A stretch of DNA of 64,000 bases from Zasmidium citrigriseum (GCA_002786025.1 NHNW01000013.1:620001-684000); one strand, 5' to 3'; shown: positions 41,418 through 52,388, counted from the first letter of the stretch. Notes: generated from the sequence alone by a model not told the origin. Made by a program: numbers and translations.

Positions 41418-43391
41418 CTAGTCGGACAGATCGAAGCCACGCCAATCCGAATGCCAAAGGCTGTTTTCAACCACTGCTGGCCACAAACGCCGAAAGATTA
41501 ATTCGATTCTGCCGTCTAATTCGTCTCTCGAAGCGACAATCTCGCTAGATTCTTCGTTGCTTGCGATGCCGAATGTGCTGTACTTTGAAGTGGGAAGGCG
41601 GTTGGCGTGCTCCATTTCGTTGATTTCGTAAGCTCCATGCGTAGTGAATCCATATTTCCGCCGGAAGAGCCATCTATGCTGGATCTCATTTGCGACTTTG
41701 GCAATTGCTGGCGGGATGTACACCGTCCCGAAATCGCCGCAGCCGTCGGATTGAATTTCAATGGTATCCAAAGCGAGAGCTCGATTCGGCCGAGCCTTCA
41801 TTATTTTGGAGTGGATTGACCACGCGAGCTTTTCGTCCAGCGCGGCGTTGATGAACATCTCTATGACGTGACCTTTGCGAGGATCACTCGAATCATCGTA
41901 GTCTTCTCCCATATTGGCATTTTCCATGCCAAACTGGTCAAAGTTCGCTTTGGGCTTTGCCAGGTAGTCTTCTGACTTTTCACCCTCAGTACGCAGAGAG
42001 GTATAGTCGGAAGCGTCGAGCGTCAAGACCAAGGACTGAAGCGTTGCGATCTTGCCAATGGCTGAGTAGGCAGCAACCTCTGACTTGTCGCCTTGCGAGC
42101 GATGCATCGTGAGTTGCAGATCCTCCAGCACGTAGCAGTGTTCCGCAATCCAGGAAGTTTCCTCGGGGGGTAGAGATAGTCGGTGGGGGCTGAACCCCGA
42201 TGGCTCAACGTAAAGAGTGCGCAGTGTCTTCCCGTGATGTCGAATTGCGTCTCGCAGACAGCTGTGATCCATTTCCCCGGACAGCTTGAGGGCTCTCAAG
42301 GACGGTATGCTACACAGAAATTCCCGGGCGGGCTTTGAGGACTCGTCGGGATGAGGTCTCAAACGATCAAAATCGGAATTCTCAATCGTAAGCCTCATTT
42401 CCAGAACCGCAAGGCTGGAGAAGGGGTGTGCTGCAAGTTCAATGAGGACAGCGGGCTTCATGCAGCAATCGAATGTCAAATTCTTCATGACGCTGAAATC
42501 CGTGCGTGTGCTCCACGCTTCTACACTTCGAACAGTCACATCCTGGTCATGGCCAGCGAAGTGAAGACTATCAAGTTTACCCCTCTCATGAGACAACGTT
42601 GATGTAGCCGACTCCAAAGGCCGTATCAGGTCAGCGTATCCTGAATAATCTGGTTCTGCCCCCATCATCTGTTCCCACAGCCGAACGTGACGTAGGTTCG
42701 GGGCTAGGCCTTGGACAGTACGAGAAGCCGCTTCGGGCAGCTTGTGTTCATTATTCCAGGTGTCCGCAATGTTGTAGCTGAACCAGATGCTGTGCAAGTT
42801 TGGCGATTGAACCAGCCTCAGCTCGTGCGGGTCGATAATTGCTGCATGATGTTTTACTAGACTGCTGATCTCAAAAGTTCGGAGGTGGAGGCGGCACAAA
42901 GGGAGCTTCTCTTGGAGATGGCGCAGCAGAATAGGCGGGAACTGCTCTGGACATGTCCAGATCAGATCCGTCACGGCGGTGAGATCTTCTAAGAGCATCA
43001 AAAGCGGTTCCCATGAGGTATTTTCTGCAGATGAACAGCGGGTGGCATGAAAACTTGCTAGAAACGTCGTATCAGGGAACGTTTGCTTCTCGCAGCGTAT
43101 GGTGGATGGGAATCGGGACCTGATTTCGAGAGTTCGTACGTGCTTGGGTTTTAAATATTCGTTCCCCTGTAGTAGTTGCTTAAATCGAGCAGCTTGGCGC
43201 GGCTCAATAGAAATGGCCTCGAACAAGACTGGCACTGCCACCGAACGGCATGACTTGTCGACTAAGGAGACGCTTTGAAGACTGGGGAAGTCGAGATAGT
43301 CGCAGATGTGTTGGAGGAGCTCGGCAGCGAGGCCATTAAGGGTCATGTTGCTGCTTGCGATAACTGTGCCGCCGGTAAGAGAGCTGCACAT
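41418..43391 (-). CDS. F-box protein with leucine-rich-like repeat region
   Basis: A 657-residue intronless frame. The N-terminal F-box reads LAAELLQHICDYLDFPSLQS with VSLVDKSCRSVAVPVLFEAI (about residues 19-60). Next come irregular leucine-rich strands (VRTLEIRSRF, LHSIWFSYN, LRHVRLWEQ, LRALKLSGEMD, LEDLQLTMHR, LQSLVLTLDASD) typical of fungal F-box/LRR-like receptors. Such proteins bind Skp1 and present substrates to SCF ubiquitin ligase; the substrate is unknown. Starts at 43391 (MCSSLTGG) and at 43346 (MTLNGLAAELL) are both possible, and the second begins right at the F-box. It is divergent from another F-box gene 210 nt away. Confidence 0.82.
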   Translation of the reverse strand: MCSSLTGGTVIASSNMTLNGLAAELLQHICDYLDFPSLQSVSLVDKSCRSVAVPVLFEAISIEPRQAARFKQLLQGNEYLKPKHVRTLEIRSRFPSTIRCEKQTFPDTTFLASFHATRCSSAENTSWEPLLMLLEDLTAVTDLIWTCPEQFPPILLRHLQEKLPLCRLHLRTFEISSLVKHHAAIIDPHELRLVQSPNLHSIWFSYNIADTWNNEHKLPEAASRTVQGLAPNLRHVRLWEQMMGAEPDYSGYADLIRPLESATSTLSHERGKLDSLHFAGHDQDVTVRSVEAWSTRTDFSVMKNLTFDCCMKPAVLIELAAHPFSSLAVLEMRLTIENSDFDRLRPHPDESSKPAREFLCSIPSLRALKLSGEMDHSCLRDAIRHHGKTLRTLYVEPSGFSPHRLSLPPEETSWIAEHCYVLEDLQLTMHRSQGDKSEVAAYSAIGKIATLQSLVLTLDASDYTSLRTEGEKSEDYLAKPKANFDQFGMENANMGEDYDDSSDPRKGHVIEMFINAALDEKLAWSIHSKIMKARPNRALALDTIEIQSDGCGDFGTVYIPPAIAKVANEIQHRWLFRRKYGFTTHGAYEINEMEHANRLPTSKYSTFGIASNEESSEIVASRDELDGRIELIFRRLWPAVVENSLWHSDWRGFDLSD

Positions 43392-43477
43392 TGGTGGGAG
43401 ACACTCGTCCGAGTCATTGTTGCTGTGCCGTCATGTGCCGGGTAGAAGGCACATATTCAATGTTGTTGTCACTCACG

Positions 43478-43595
43478 GAAGCTTGGACCAGCGGAGATAA
43501 GTTTGAAATAAGGTTTAAGCTAGCCCGCATCCAGACGCACAGACGACATCCAAAGTCCACGGCTTGCCTCCGACTTCCTTTCCTCTTCACACACC
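43478..43595. repeat. Duplicated promoter segment, copy 2
   Basis: The bidirectional promoter between the two F-box genes, homologous to 41234-41345. It contains AGCGGAGATAAG at 43490-43501, including an AGATAAG GATA-factor-type site, GCTAGC-CGCA, and the CACACAC block ending 6 nt before the ATG at 43602. The left-hand ATGTTGTTGTC is at 43460-43470. Confidence 0.75.
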
Positions 43596-43601
43596 TTCAA
43601 A

Positions 43602-44804
43602 ATGCCCGACTCCAGCAGCAACGCCATTAAAGCCGCCAAAGCGGCCATGTCGACTTCTGTCACGCCCGAGAAGCCGCCTATGGAAGACAGGCCCGCGCCG
43701 CCGCCTGCCGACAGTGAAGTCTACACTCTGATCGGGCCAAGAAAGCTCGCAAAGCAGATGGTGCGGGATGAGGATGATGAGCCACTCGTCGACAAAACCG
43801 AGGCGATTCCGCTCAAGTCCAAGAAAACCGAGCGTGCGCAGAAGAGAATGAAAAAGAAGCTCGCCAAGACGACCGTAGTGAGCGAAGTGAAATCATTTCT
43901 GGATCTGCCGGCCGAACTCCTTCACGAGGTGCTGAGCTACCTGCGAGCGAACGACGTTATGCGATTACTTCGACTCAACAAATCCACTCGGGACTACATT
44001 CTTGAGAACGAAAATCTTGTTGCGAAGGACATCATCTCCCATCGATATAACACTCTCTTTCAGAGCTTCCCTGCGCCCGTGCCTCTGTCACAAGTAGACG
44101 AGTCAGCGCAGGCTGTACTGCAGAGTCCAACTTGGCAAGACAAAATGAAGATCCACAAAGCGCCATATGGACATGTCAAAGTCATTGATCCGACGCAGGT
44201 CTGTACCTGCACGTCGTGTCTGCTGGCTTGGAACAACCTCAACGTCATCCTCGACTTATCCTTCTTCCAAAAGAACCTCGACCAGCGCCATCCAATCCCC
44301 TTGATTCCACGTGGAACAAGACCTCTCTGGAATGAGAAGCTGATCAACCGAAATGCAGCCATTGTCCAGAAAGCGATCCACAGTCCGCTGGCTCACGCTG
44401 CCATTCTGCAGATCCATCTCGGCACTATCATCGCGACCCTCACCCGCCAGGTCCGAGTGGGGAAGAAGACCTGCCATCCCCGTCGCCTGTTTCATCTCTC
44501 GTCGACAGATATCGAGTCCGGGACTGACCGCTTCCTCGAGCGCAGCGGTCCACCATCGTATGAGTTCCCCTTCCATCGGGACAACTACTACTCCCTGGAA
44601 GCCTACGTGCCAAACAGGAAGTGGGACCGAGACGAGAAGGTCTGGAAGTACGCTACGCCGGGACAGCCGCACGAGAACGATGTGGCCTGGGTTGTTGCCA
44701 GATTTGGTCCTGAATTGAAGCCCAAGATTGAACCAGGAACGCAAGAGGAACTCGAGAAGTTCGTCTCCGATTTTGCGCAGCATGTCATGGTAACGGGACT
44801 GTAG
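43602..44804 (+). CDS. F-box protein
   Basis: A 400-residue intronless frame. A charged disordered N-terminus (KKTERAQKRMKKKLAK) precedes an F-box at about residues 98-140 (FLDLPAELLHEVLSYLRAND then VMRLLRLNKSTRDYILEN). The remaining 250 residues form a compact region with conserved-looking aromatic blocks, HKAPYGHVKVIDPTQVCTCT, SCLLAWNNLNVILDLSFF and FPFHRDNYYSLEAYVPNRKW. It contains a CxC..C cluster (CTCTSC) that might bind metal. This C-terminal region is not a repeat domain I can name. It probably acts as an SCF substrate adaptor. Its promoter contains the duplicated segment. Confidence 0.82.
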   Translation: MPDSSSNAIKAAKAAMSTSVTPEKPPMEDRPAPPPADSEVYTLIGPRKLAKQMVRDEDDEPLVDKTEAIPLKSKKTERAQKRMKKKLAKTTVVSEVKSFLDLPAELLHEVLSYLRANDVMRLLRLNKSTRDYILENENLVAKDIISHRYNTLFQSFPAPVPLSQVDESAQAVLQSPTWQDKMKIHKAPYGHVKVIDPTQVCTCTSCLLAWNNLNVILDLSFFQKNLDQRHPIPLIPRGTRPLWNEKLINRNAAIVQKAIHSPLAHAAILQIHLGTIIATLTRQVRVGKKTCHPRRLFHLSSTDIESGTDRFLERSGPPSYEFPFHRDNYYSLEAYVPNRKWDRDEKVWKYATPGQPHENDVAWVVARFGPELKPKIEPGTQEELEKFVSDFAQHVMVTGL

Positions 44805-45118
44805 ATGCAATAGGATATATTGACACAGCGCATTTGGAGACGCTGTTTTAAGATAATCTTTGGAACGATCTTAAAAGCGATCAGAGCATCATGAATGAAC
44901 ATCACAGATGAGATCAGATAGGACAGAAAGCTACTGGAGACTCCCAGACATACCTCACATGCCCTGCCACGACGCAATGCAACCATTCACGCCCAGAGTC
45001 CCATCCATGCAAAAGTCAAGCACAATAGATTCAAGCGTTTGCGTTGGCTTAAATTACATCTCAGTCAAAACATCCCTTAATCAACCCCATCTATTGCCAA
45101 GATTCCTTTCCTTCAAGA
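44805..45118. other. Convergent intergenic region
   Basis: About 310 nt of 3' flanks of the F-box gene and the chitin-binding protein gene. No gene seen. Confidence 0.5.
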
Positions 45119-48085
45119 TCACGCCGCCTGCGTACAAGTATTCGCATTCGTATCACACCTCACCACAAGCCCCGGCGTCAAAACCGCAGATTTCCAACTA
45201 TACTGATAGCCCGTCGCGGCACCTGACGCATCCACTACAACGTACATATTAGCACACACACCCCAACGAAAAAGTCAAGATAGAGGAATTGACTTACCAC
45301 CCTGCATCCCCACACTCGCATACCCGCCCTCCTCCACCCCTCCCGTAAGATAATACGTATACTCCACGACCCCCGGACTGGAGAAATTATACCCCAACGT
45401 GAAGTGATAGATGATGTCCGCCTGTCCCGCGCGGGCGACATACCACTCATACACCACCCCACTATCGGAAATCTGATACCACATTCCCTGCGTCGGTTGA
45501 TAATTCCCCTCTCGGTAGAGGAAGAGGTCGTCCCACAGCGGCGCCACGGTGCTGTTCGGGAGGTAGGTTGTGGGGAATTGTTGCGCTTGGTATTGGGCTG
45601 AGCCGACCACCAGGGAGAGGAAGCCGTTTGTGGAGAAGTAGGTTCGGGTGCTGGTTTGGGTGTATAAAGTCATGCCTGGGGAGGGGAGGGGCACTTCGCA
45701 GTAGGAGTCGTCTTCGTCCCAGGTTGGTGGGTCGCCGAAGTTGCAGGGGGTTGGGGAGGTGAGGGTTAGGTGGGTTAGGGTGTTTGAGGGGGAGGCGCTG
45801 CTGGAGGAGGAAGGGGATGGGTAGGCTGAGGGGGTTTGAGGGGTTGAGGTTGTGGTTGAGAGGAGGGCGCTGCTGCTTGTTGGGGCTGCGTAGGAGGAGG
45901 GGATGGGCAGGCTGCTGGGGAGCAAAGCTGATGATGATCCCGCCGCAGAAGAAGACGACGAAGCAGCGACCGATGACGACCCAGACGAAGCACCTCCCAC
46001 GCGAATTCCAGACAGCACCTGCTGATTGTTCGGATTCGCATCCGCGAACGTCACCGGCTGTCCATTGAGCGCGCTCTTCAAATAACAGTTTCCAGGCCCA
46101 ACGCCATTGACACTCGATCCGGCACCCACCCATGTGAAACCCTGACAACCGGCCGTGCTGTCGCAGAAGTCCAGACATTGAGTGTAGGAGACGAGAGCTT
46201 CACGGCCTGGGGATGATTGGCCGAGGGTGTCTCTGTAGCAGCCGATGGTGTATTGGTTGCCTTGAGAGGAGGGGATTGTGCTTCCGTCGCCGGAGGGACA
46301 GACGCCTGATGGGACGGGAGAGGCGGCCAAAGAGGATGAAGTCCGTGTGGAGGAATATGCTGGTGGGCTGGGTGCCATGCTACTGGAAGAGGAGCTGGAG
46401 ACTCGCGGGCTGGCGGTGCTGAGACTGAGAACCGTTGTGCTGGATGAGGTCGTTGAGTCTGGGATGATGGATGGCATGGTCTCCAGGTTCGTGATGCTGG
46501 ACGTTGTCGTGGAGTCTGGCACGATCGATGGGAAGGTCTCCAGGTTCGTGTAGCTTGTCGTTGGAAGGATTGCTGCGCTGGAGCTGGGAGTGATTGTGAT
46601 TGGAATGCCAGAGGAAGTCGAGACCATAACCGGCATGCTGGATGACTCTTCCATGGACATCATCATGGAAGAAGAGGTCATTGACGAAGAGCTAGAAGCC
46701 ATGCTCTCCATGCCGGTGCTCCCAGGTCCAATCGGCCCAATAGGTTCTCCAGGCTCGCTGTAGGTAGGGAGGTAGGTGTACCTCGAACTGCCGCTCGTCG
46801 AGACCGAAACAATCGGCGTGAACGTAATCGAATACGTGACGCTGCTTCCATCGGTATATCCAGTAGATAGGCTGACGCTGACGGTGGGTGAAACAGCAGT
46901 CGAGAGAGCCGGAGAGCTGAATGCCGATGAAGCAGCAGAAGATGTCGCAGCCGCTGAAGAAGAGATGGCCATCGAAGAAGCCATCCCCGAGCTGGAGACC
47001 ATTGCACTAGAAGACGCCGCGACCGAAGTAGGCACCACCACGCCCGAGGAAGATGGCCCTGCCGAAGGAATCGAAATAACCGTATCCCTAAACGACACAC
47101 TACTCGAGCTGCTCTCAGCAGGCAAATCACAATCCCCAAACTCCGGCTGACATCCAGTCCCACAATACGTGAACCCCGACCCACAGTATCCATACTGACT
47201 ACAACAGCTCCCAGCCGGAGCGCCATAGCAGTTGAAGCCGACATCAGGCCCACAAGTGCCCTCAGGAGACACATTCGCAGACGTGCTCGATGGAGCCTGA
47301 GCGGTCGTGGAAGTCACGGGGATGGTCATACTGCCCATGGAGATCATGGTCGAGATGGTTGTTGATCCGACTGGGGTGATTGTTTCGATACCGATTCCGG
47401 TGGTTGTTTGCGCGGCGAAGGTGACGGCGACCCAGCTGGGGTCTATGGCGCCGCTGATGCGAACGATGACTTGTTGGCTGCCGTTGCCAGCAGGGACGGT
47501 GAAGAACTCCGCGGCGCCGTCGTCGAAGGCGGTGTTGTTCCAGTGGAGTTGGAGGTTCTGGAAGAAGAACTCTGTGTTGATGGAGCCTAGAGTGCGAGAG
47601 ATGGCGAAGGGCATGTTGTCCACTTCGGGCTCCGTGGAGATCCAGCCGCCAGTGGTCGTGGTGAGGGTTCCATCGTCAATTCGGTATTGTACGGCTTCGC
47701 TGGGATCGATCGTGGTGTAGCCTCCAGCAGTGAGGTATGTTGCGCTCTGTGCTTGCCGTCGTCGTTTGTAATTTCCAGGAGTACCGGGTTGTATTTGCAG
47801 GACGAATGGCGTGCCATTGTTCAATGCCTCATCCGAGAGAGCGCTGGGCGATGGATAGGGAGAAGCGCTGGATGGGTAGGGTGAAACGATGACGGTGGAC
47901 TCGTAGACAGTCACCGATGTGCTGCCGCTCGTGTAGATGGCACTGCCATTGGTGAAGGTCGCCGTGCGAGTCGCGTATGTTGCTGCGCAGGTGCTCGGGT
48001 ACTGGGTAATAGTAATGACCTGCGACAGAGCTCCTATGGGAAGCGTTGCAACCGCAAGACCCAGGGCGCCGCCACGGAGGTACAT
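45119..48085 (-). CDS. Large secreted multidomain chitin-binding protein
   Basis: Exons 48085-45298 and 45234-45119 (intron GTAAGT..GTTGTAG, 63 nt) give 967 residues. A signal peptide (MYLRGGALGLAVATLPIGAL) is followed by a beta-rich N-terminal domain with KRRR near residue 110. A hevein-type chitin-binding domain (about 277-317) reads CGPDVGFNCYGAPAGSCCSQ then YGYCGSGFTYCGTGC. A long Ser/Thr-rich stalk holds a 19-residue direct repeat, followed by a PAN/WSC-like cysteine domain (about 610-697; IGCYRDTLGQ..QCLDFCDSTAGCQGFTWVG). The C-terminal ~165 residues (VAPLWDDLFLYREG..YEWYVARAGQADIIYHFTLG) are a beta-rich domain completed by exon 2. No GPI signal or membrane segment is evident. Probably cell-wall-associated. 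The upstream TTG-initiated frame is not used. Confidence 0.85.
46436..46549 (-). repeat. Two 57-bp tandem units in the Ser/Thr stalk
   Basis: Adjacent units encode TNLETFPSIVPDSTTTSSI and TNLETMPSIIPDSTTSSST. The 15-mer GGTCTCCAGGTTCGT (plus strand) recurs exactly 57 nt apart (ends 46492 and 46549). The period is a multiple of three, so copy number can change without frameshift. Confidence 0.8.
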
Positions 48086-48633
48086 GCTGACGAAGCGCAG
48101 CGCGATCCTCGTAGACCCGATCGTTTCTCCCAAGCAGTAATCAGGCTGGCATCAACGAGTGAAACAAAAGCGAGTGACTGTAGTTAGTGACGATGATGTT
48201 GATGATGCGTCGTGGCAGAGCAGCAACCAGAATACGAAACCGTGCGATCTTCAGAGGAGTGCATCTACATGCCAAGTCGGAATGGAATGCAAACAACACA
48301 TCGCTCGCCCTGCCATGTGGTCGCGCGTCTGCGCAATCTCGCCAACTAGCCGCGGAATGTGTCGACAAGCCTGGCCCAACAATGCTGAATGCAGTCAGGT
48401 ACTGGAACATGAAGATTTATGGGCAATTCTGAGTTTGAAAATATTTCCAAGCCTATGGCCATCATCAGCGCTGTAATAATACATGTGGAGCTGCTTCACT
48501 CCCCGTTCTATCGCAGCACTTTGTCGCATGCGAAAGCCCTGGGTATGCCGCCGATACGCCAGATCTGCCTCCCATTCTTGCCCTGTTTTCCTGATACCTC
48601 TCCTCACCCTTGAACGCCTTGCTAAATTCCATT
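48086..48633. other. Upstream flank of the chitin-binding protein gene
   Basis: About 550 nt between that gene's start and the TAF5 stop. It should hold its promoter. Short frames only. Confidence 0.5.
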
Positions 48634-51231
48634 TCAAGGCAGATATGCACCGCCTGCCACTATCAAATTCATCTGGGTGAAGCGCACCTTGTATACCGGG
48701 CTCTTCTTCGTTGGGAACGCCGAGATCTGGTCGGGAGACACCACGACGTCCTTCTTCGCCTTGTTCTTGCTGACAGCTCCACTGCCGACAGTGGCGCCGT
48801 CGATCTTGGTGCCGGCACCGCCTTCTCCAATGACCTTGCCTTGGCTGTCTTGATTTGGTTGCACGTCCCACACCCGCACGGTGCCATCTGCGCCGCCGGA
48901 TACGAGCACAGTTGACTCTACACACCAGTCGAGACTCCAGATCCCACCTCGTCCGTGTCCGCGCATGCGCTTGGTGAGGCGGCCTGATGGGAGATCCCAG
49001 AGAATGATCTCGCCCCGATCGTCTGCGCTTGCAACGACTTGACCGTTCGGTGCACATGCGATGGCGGTGATGTTGCCGGTGTGTCCCGTGAAAAGTCGTA
49101 CCGAGTGTCCTCGCTGCAGGTCCCACATGCGGATGCTGCGATCACCACCGCCCGAGCCGGTGAAGACGTACGAGTTGTTTGGATGCCATGCGACAGTCTC
49201 GACATCGGAATCATGACCCACGAATAACCGCAATGGTGCGATTTGAGGAGTACTCCAGAGTCTCGCAGTTCGATCAGCACCTGCGGAAACGAAGTAGTGG
49301 CCTTGAGAGCAGAAGCGGACGTCCCAGACTGGCGAATTGTGTGATCGATAAACGACCAGGTTCGTCCAAGTGTCCGTAGACCAGAGACGGATGGTGCCAT
49401 CAGCAGAGCCGGAGAGGAGATATCGCGGTTGTGATTCTCCGTTGTTGGTGGAGCCAGGTAAAGAGATGGAGGGTGACCACGAGAGAGCGTAGACCGGGCC
49501 GGCGTGGCCGACTAACCGGCGTGATGTAGATGGCTGATATGAAGACGGGTCGGTGGGTGATGTGAGAGTTCGGTTGTCTAGCGACCACACTCGCACGTAT
49601 GACTCTGCTGTACCAACCGCGACGAGAGCATTGTCGCCGGAGAATTCGATGCAGTTGACGTTGTCGAAGGTGTTGTGGAATGTGAACATGGTGACGCTGA
49701 CGCCGGGCCCGACACCACCTGACCGACTCTCGATGCGGAACCGGTCTCTGTTCTCCTTCACTCTCTGCACCTCCATGGCCACGTCTCTTGCCGTCGAAGG
49801 TGGGAAAGGAATGCCGTCGCGGGGCGCAGAAGATTCCTCGCCCTCTTCGCGCTTGATTGACCTCTCGAATTCTTCGATGAGCGAATGTTGACCTTGAGCG
49901 GGCGGGTGTGCAGCATCGTGCTCTTGAAGTTCGGCCTTGACGTCCTCCATCAAATCGGCTTCCATCAGCATCGGGCCGAGCGAAAGCTTGGACAGCACGG
50001 CCGGAGCGTTCCAATCTAGATTTGCCGAGCCAGGGTTGTGTCCAGGAATACCCTCATCTTCTGCTGGAACGTCTTGAGGGGCGTCGCGTCTAGCAAGCAG
50101 CTTGGCGAGGGTTCGCTCGCTTGAATCATTGGCGCGGTTCAGCTCTTTGACCCCAACGTAGGCCTGGAGGATGTCGGCCACGACCTTGCCACCTTCGGGT
50201 TCTTTGGATTCCAAGAAAGTGATGAGTGTCATATGAGCCATCCTGCTCAAGGTGACGCGATACCTGTTGTTGCGGTACAACTGCGCAATCTCGTTGTCCT
50301 GCAGATGCTCTGGCTCGTAGATGGTGGAAAGCGCACGCAAGTCATCCTCGTGTTCGGTTTGGAATTGCTCCTTGAAGCGGTGAAAGAAGTCTTGGGCGTC
50401 GCGAGGAAAGCAGTCGGAGACGCACTGCAGGAATGAGTAGACGAAGATCGGCCAGAGCAAGCGCTTCAGCTCGGGTTTGTAGATGTCGAGGACATTGTCG
50501 ATCCAGTTCTGGGTGAGATCGAAGGCTATGCCGTACTTCTTGCCGCCCATATCGGAGACTGTGGTCGCGATCGGATTGCCGTTTGCGTCAGTCTTCTCGC
50601 TCTCCTTCTTGAGCATGGCCTCGGTGCGGTGGTAGCCCTTCTTATTGAGATACTCGAGCACCTTCGGTCTGGTCAGTGGATGAAGCGGATGCATGCTGAG
50701 TGAAGTGACGTTGGATGGGAGAAGTCAGGTGTCGAGCACGTGAAGCGCAAGTGGACGGACCCAGTAGATCTGAAAGCGAAAGCAATCTGTGTGTCCGTAC
50801 AACTCGCAGTTGTACTTGTTGTGTTCCTCGATGTGCTGTCGCTGCGGGGTGTCGTATCGAGGCGGGCCTCGAGGTGGGTGCGACGGCTTGTAAGGAGGAT
50901 AGGGTGGTGGTTGTCGGTGATTCATGGTGGGAGGCAGTGGCCTTTTAAAGGTTGCGATGAAGGTGAAAGGAAGTGAAGTGGCGTGTCGCAAGTCACGGCG
51001 CGGGTTGGAGGGGCGAAGTTGCGGGAGGGCGGACACAAACGCGCTTCACTGATTCACGGCGACGAAGAGGGAGCAATTTAGGAAGGCTTTACTCACAATT
51101 TGATTGAGATTCTGTTGCTGCTGCGGTCCTCCCTGCCCGCCGGGAGTGGTCGCGGGCGGCGCATTCATCCCACCAGCGCTGGGAGGCCCGACGCTCGCCG
51201 TGCGCGACGGACCTGGTGGCTGCGCTGCCAT
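48634..51231 (-). CDS. TAF5: TFIID subunit TAF5 (WD40)
   Basis: A scaffold of the general transcription factor TFIID (and of SAGA in yeast). Exons 51231-51097 and 50661-48634 give 720 residues. Splicing joins QNLNQI to VLEYLNKKGYHRTEAML, completing the LisH motif. The TAF5 NTD2 helical domain follows (FDLTQNWIDNVLDIYKPEL to the LITFLESKEPEGG region), then an acidic linker and six or seven WD40 repeats from about residue 385 (LVGHAGPVYALSWSP, SGSADGTIRLWS, SAGADRTARLWS, GGDRSIRMWDL, SADDRGEIILWDL, SGGADGTVRVWDV). The intron (GTGAGT..CCGAAG, 435 nt) is long for this genome. An alternative start at 50694 (MHPLHPLTRPKVLEYL) would truncate the LisH. It is head to head with MED11. Confidence 0.93.
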
Positions 51232-51491
51232 GGTGAGTCGCGACTTCGCAAAGTCACATGAAAGAGATGGGAATATAGTGAGTCTCGAGACCTGTTGATG
51301 CGAAGTGTGAAGTGAGGTCGGCTTTCCCGCTGCGCCTGCTGGGGTGGTCATTATCCAATTTCGCTAATCAGCACCCTTTCTGCCCCGCCATCACAAGATA
51401 GCTCCGAATGTACAATAACAAGCAGTCTACCATCCACCTCACCTCGACCTTCATTCCAACACATGGCACCGACATAGCCTCTGCAAACACC
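51232..51491. promoter_or_regulatory. Divergent promoter TAF5/MED11
   Basis: Only 260 nt lie between the two preferred start codons. In-frame upstream ATGs exist on both sides (51351 for TAF5, 51408 for MED11), so transcript ends will decide the true N-termini. Confidence 0.55.
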
Positions 51492-52046
51492 ATGGCGTCC
51501 GATTTCGTCGCCATAACCCCCGCAGAGCGCATCCGCGAACTGTCCAATATCAACAGCGACGTCGCCGCCATGCTGAACTCCGCCGGCCAGGCAATCAACG
51601 CCCTAACCAACAGACCCATCACCTCCTCCGACGGCGACGCGCCCATGACCGACGACGCGAGCAACACGGTAGAAGCCCACAAAGAGGCTTTCAACACCAA
51701 CATGGAGGCATACTTCACCAGTGTGCAGGCCGTGTTTGCGAGGCTCAGACGTCAGGCGTACGCGCTGGAAGAGGCGGGCATCATCGAGGCTGATAACTCT
51801 GCTTTGGGAACTGGTATTCCGAGATCTAGTGCGCATGCTGTGGAGGAGTCGCCCCGGGGTATGCCGCCCGGAGCTCCCAAGAAGGAGCCTGAACGGATCA
51901 CGAATGGGGGACTTGGGAAGTTTGATGTTGGTTGGTTGAATAGCAGAGGTAATAAGGTGGGAGAGGAGAAGGAGGCGGAGCTTATTCAGGAGGCAAAGGA
52001 GCTGTTGGAGGATGTGCTGGTGAAGGCGGAGAAGAACTACGGTTGA
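51492..52046 (+). CDS. MED11: Mediator subunit Med11
   Basis: Med11 pairs with Med22 in the Mediator head module and contacts TFIIH and RNA polymerase II. The 184-residue frame from the ATG at 51492 begins MASDFVAITPAERIRELSNI and continues with NSDVAAMLNSAGQAINALT, the conserved N-terminal helices of Med11. A second helix pair runs EAFNTNMEAYFTSVQAVFAR then RLRRQAYALEEAGII. A Pro-rich linker and a final charged helix (EAELIQEAKELLEDVLVKAE) follow. An in-frame ATG at 51408 would add 28 unrelated residues, and the internal start gives the family N-terminus. Intronless. Confidence 0.88.
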   Translation: MASDFVAITPAERIRELSNINSDVAAMLNSAGQAINALTNRPITSSDGDAPMTDDASNTVEAHKEAFNTNMEAYFTSVQAVFARLRRQAYALEEAGIIEADNSALGTGIPRSSAHAVEESPRGMPPGAPKKEPERITNGGLGKFDVGWLNSRGNKVGEEKEAELIQEAKELLEDVLVKAEKNYG

Positions 52047-52388
52047 AGGAAGATCATACGAGCAGTGATGCAATGAGTACACTCTTTGAGTATGATTCAG
52101 GCCAAACAAAAGCAGTACGCGTTTTTCCTGGGACTGGCCGCTAGCTGGAAAGGATCAGAATGATGCGAAAGAATTCGGAGAGTGCCTTTTTTCGGATGTA
52201 AGACGAAGCTGCGCGGACCGCCGAGCGCGCTCTTGCGAGAGTGAATGACCAATTCACTTCCAGCGGGATGCTCGCCACCCATGACGCTCTGGCATCATCT
52301 CAATTAGACCTTCCTGGACCTTCTCCTCCGCCAATCCCGACCCCGACCCTTCAACCCAACCCACAAATTTGGCATCTCCAGCTACAAG
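52047..52388. other. Intergenic between MED11 and the first BTB gene
   Basis: About 340 nt. It should hold the MED11 3' UTR and the BTB promoter. No gene seen. Confidence 0.5.

Noticed and set aside
50725..50925. 66-residue minus-strand ORF (Pro-rich start)
   Set aside because: Lies inside the TAF5 intron; no conservation features; most simply intron sequence.
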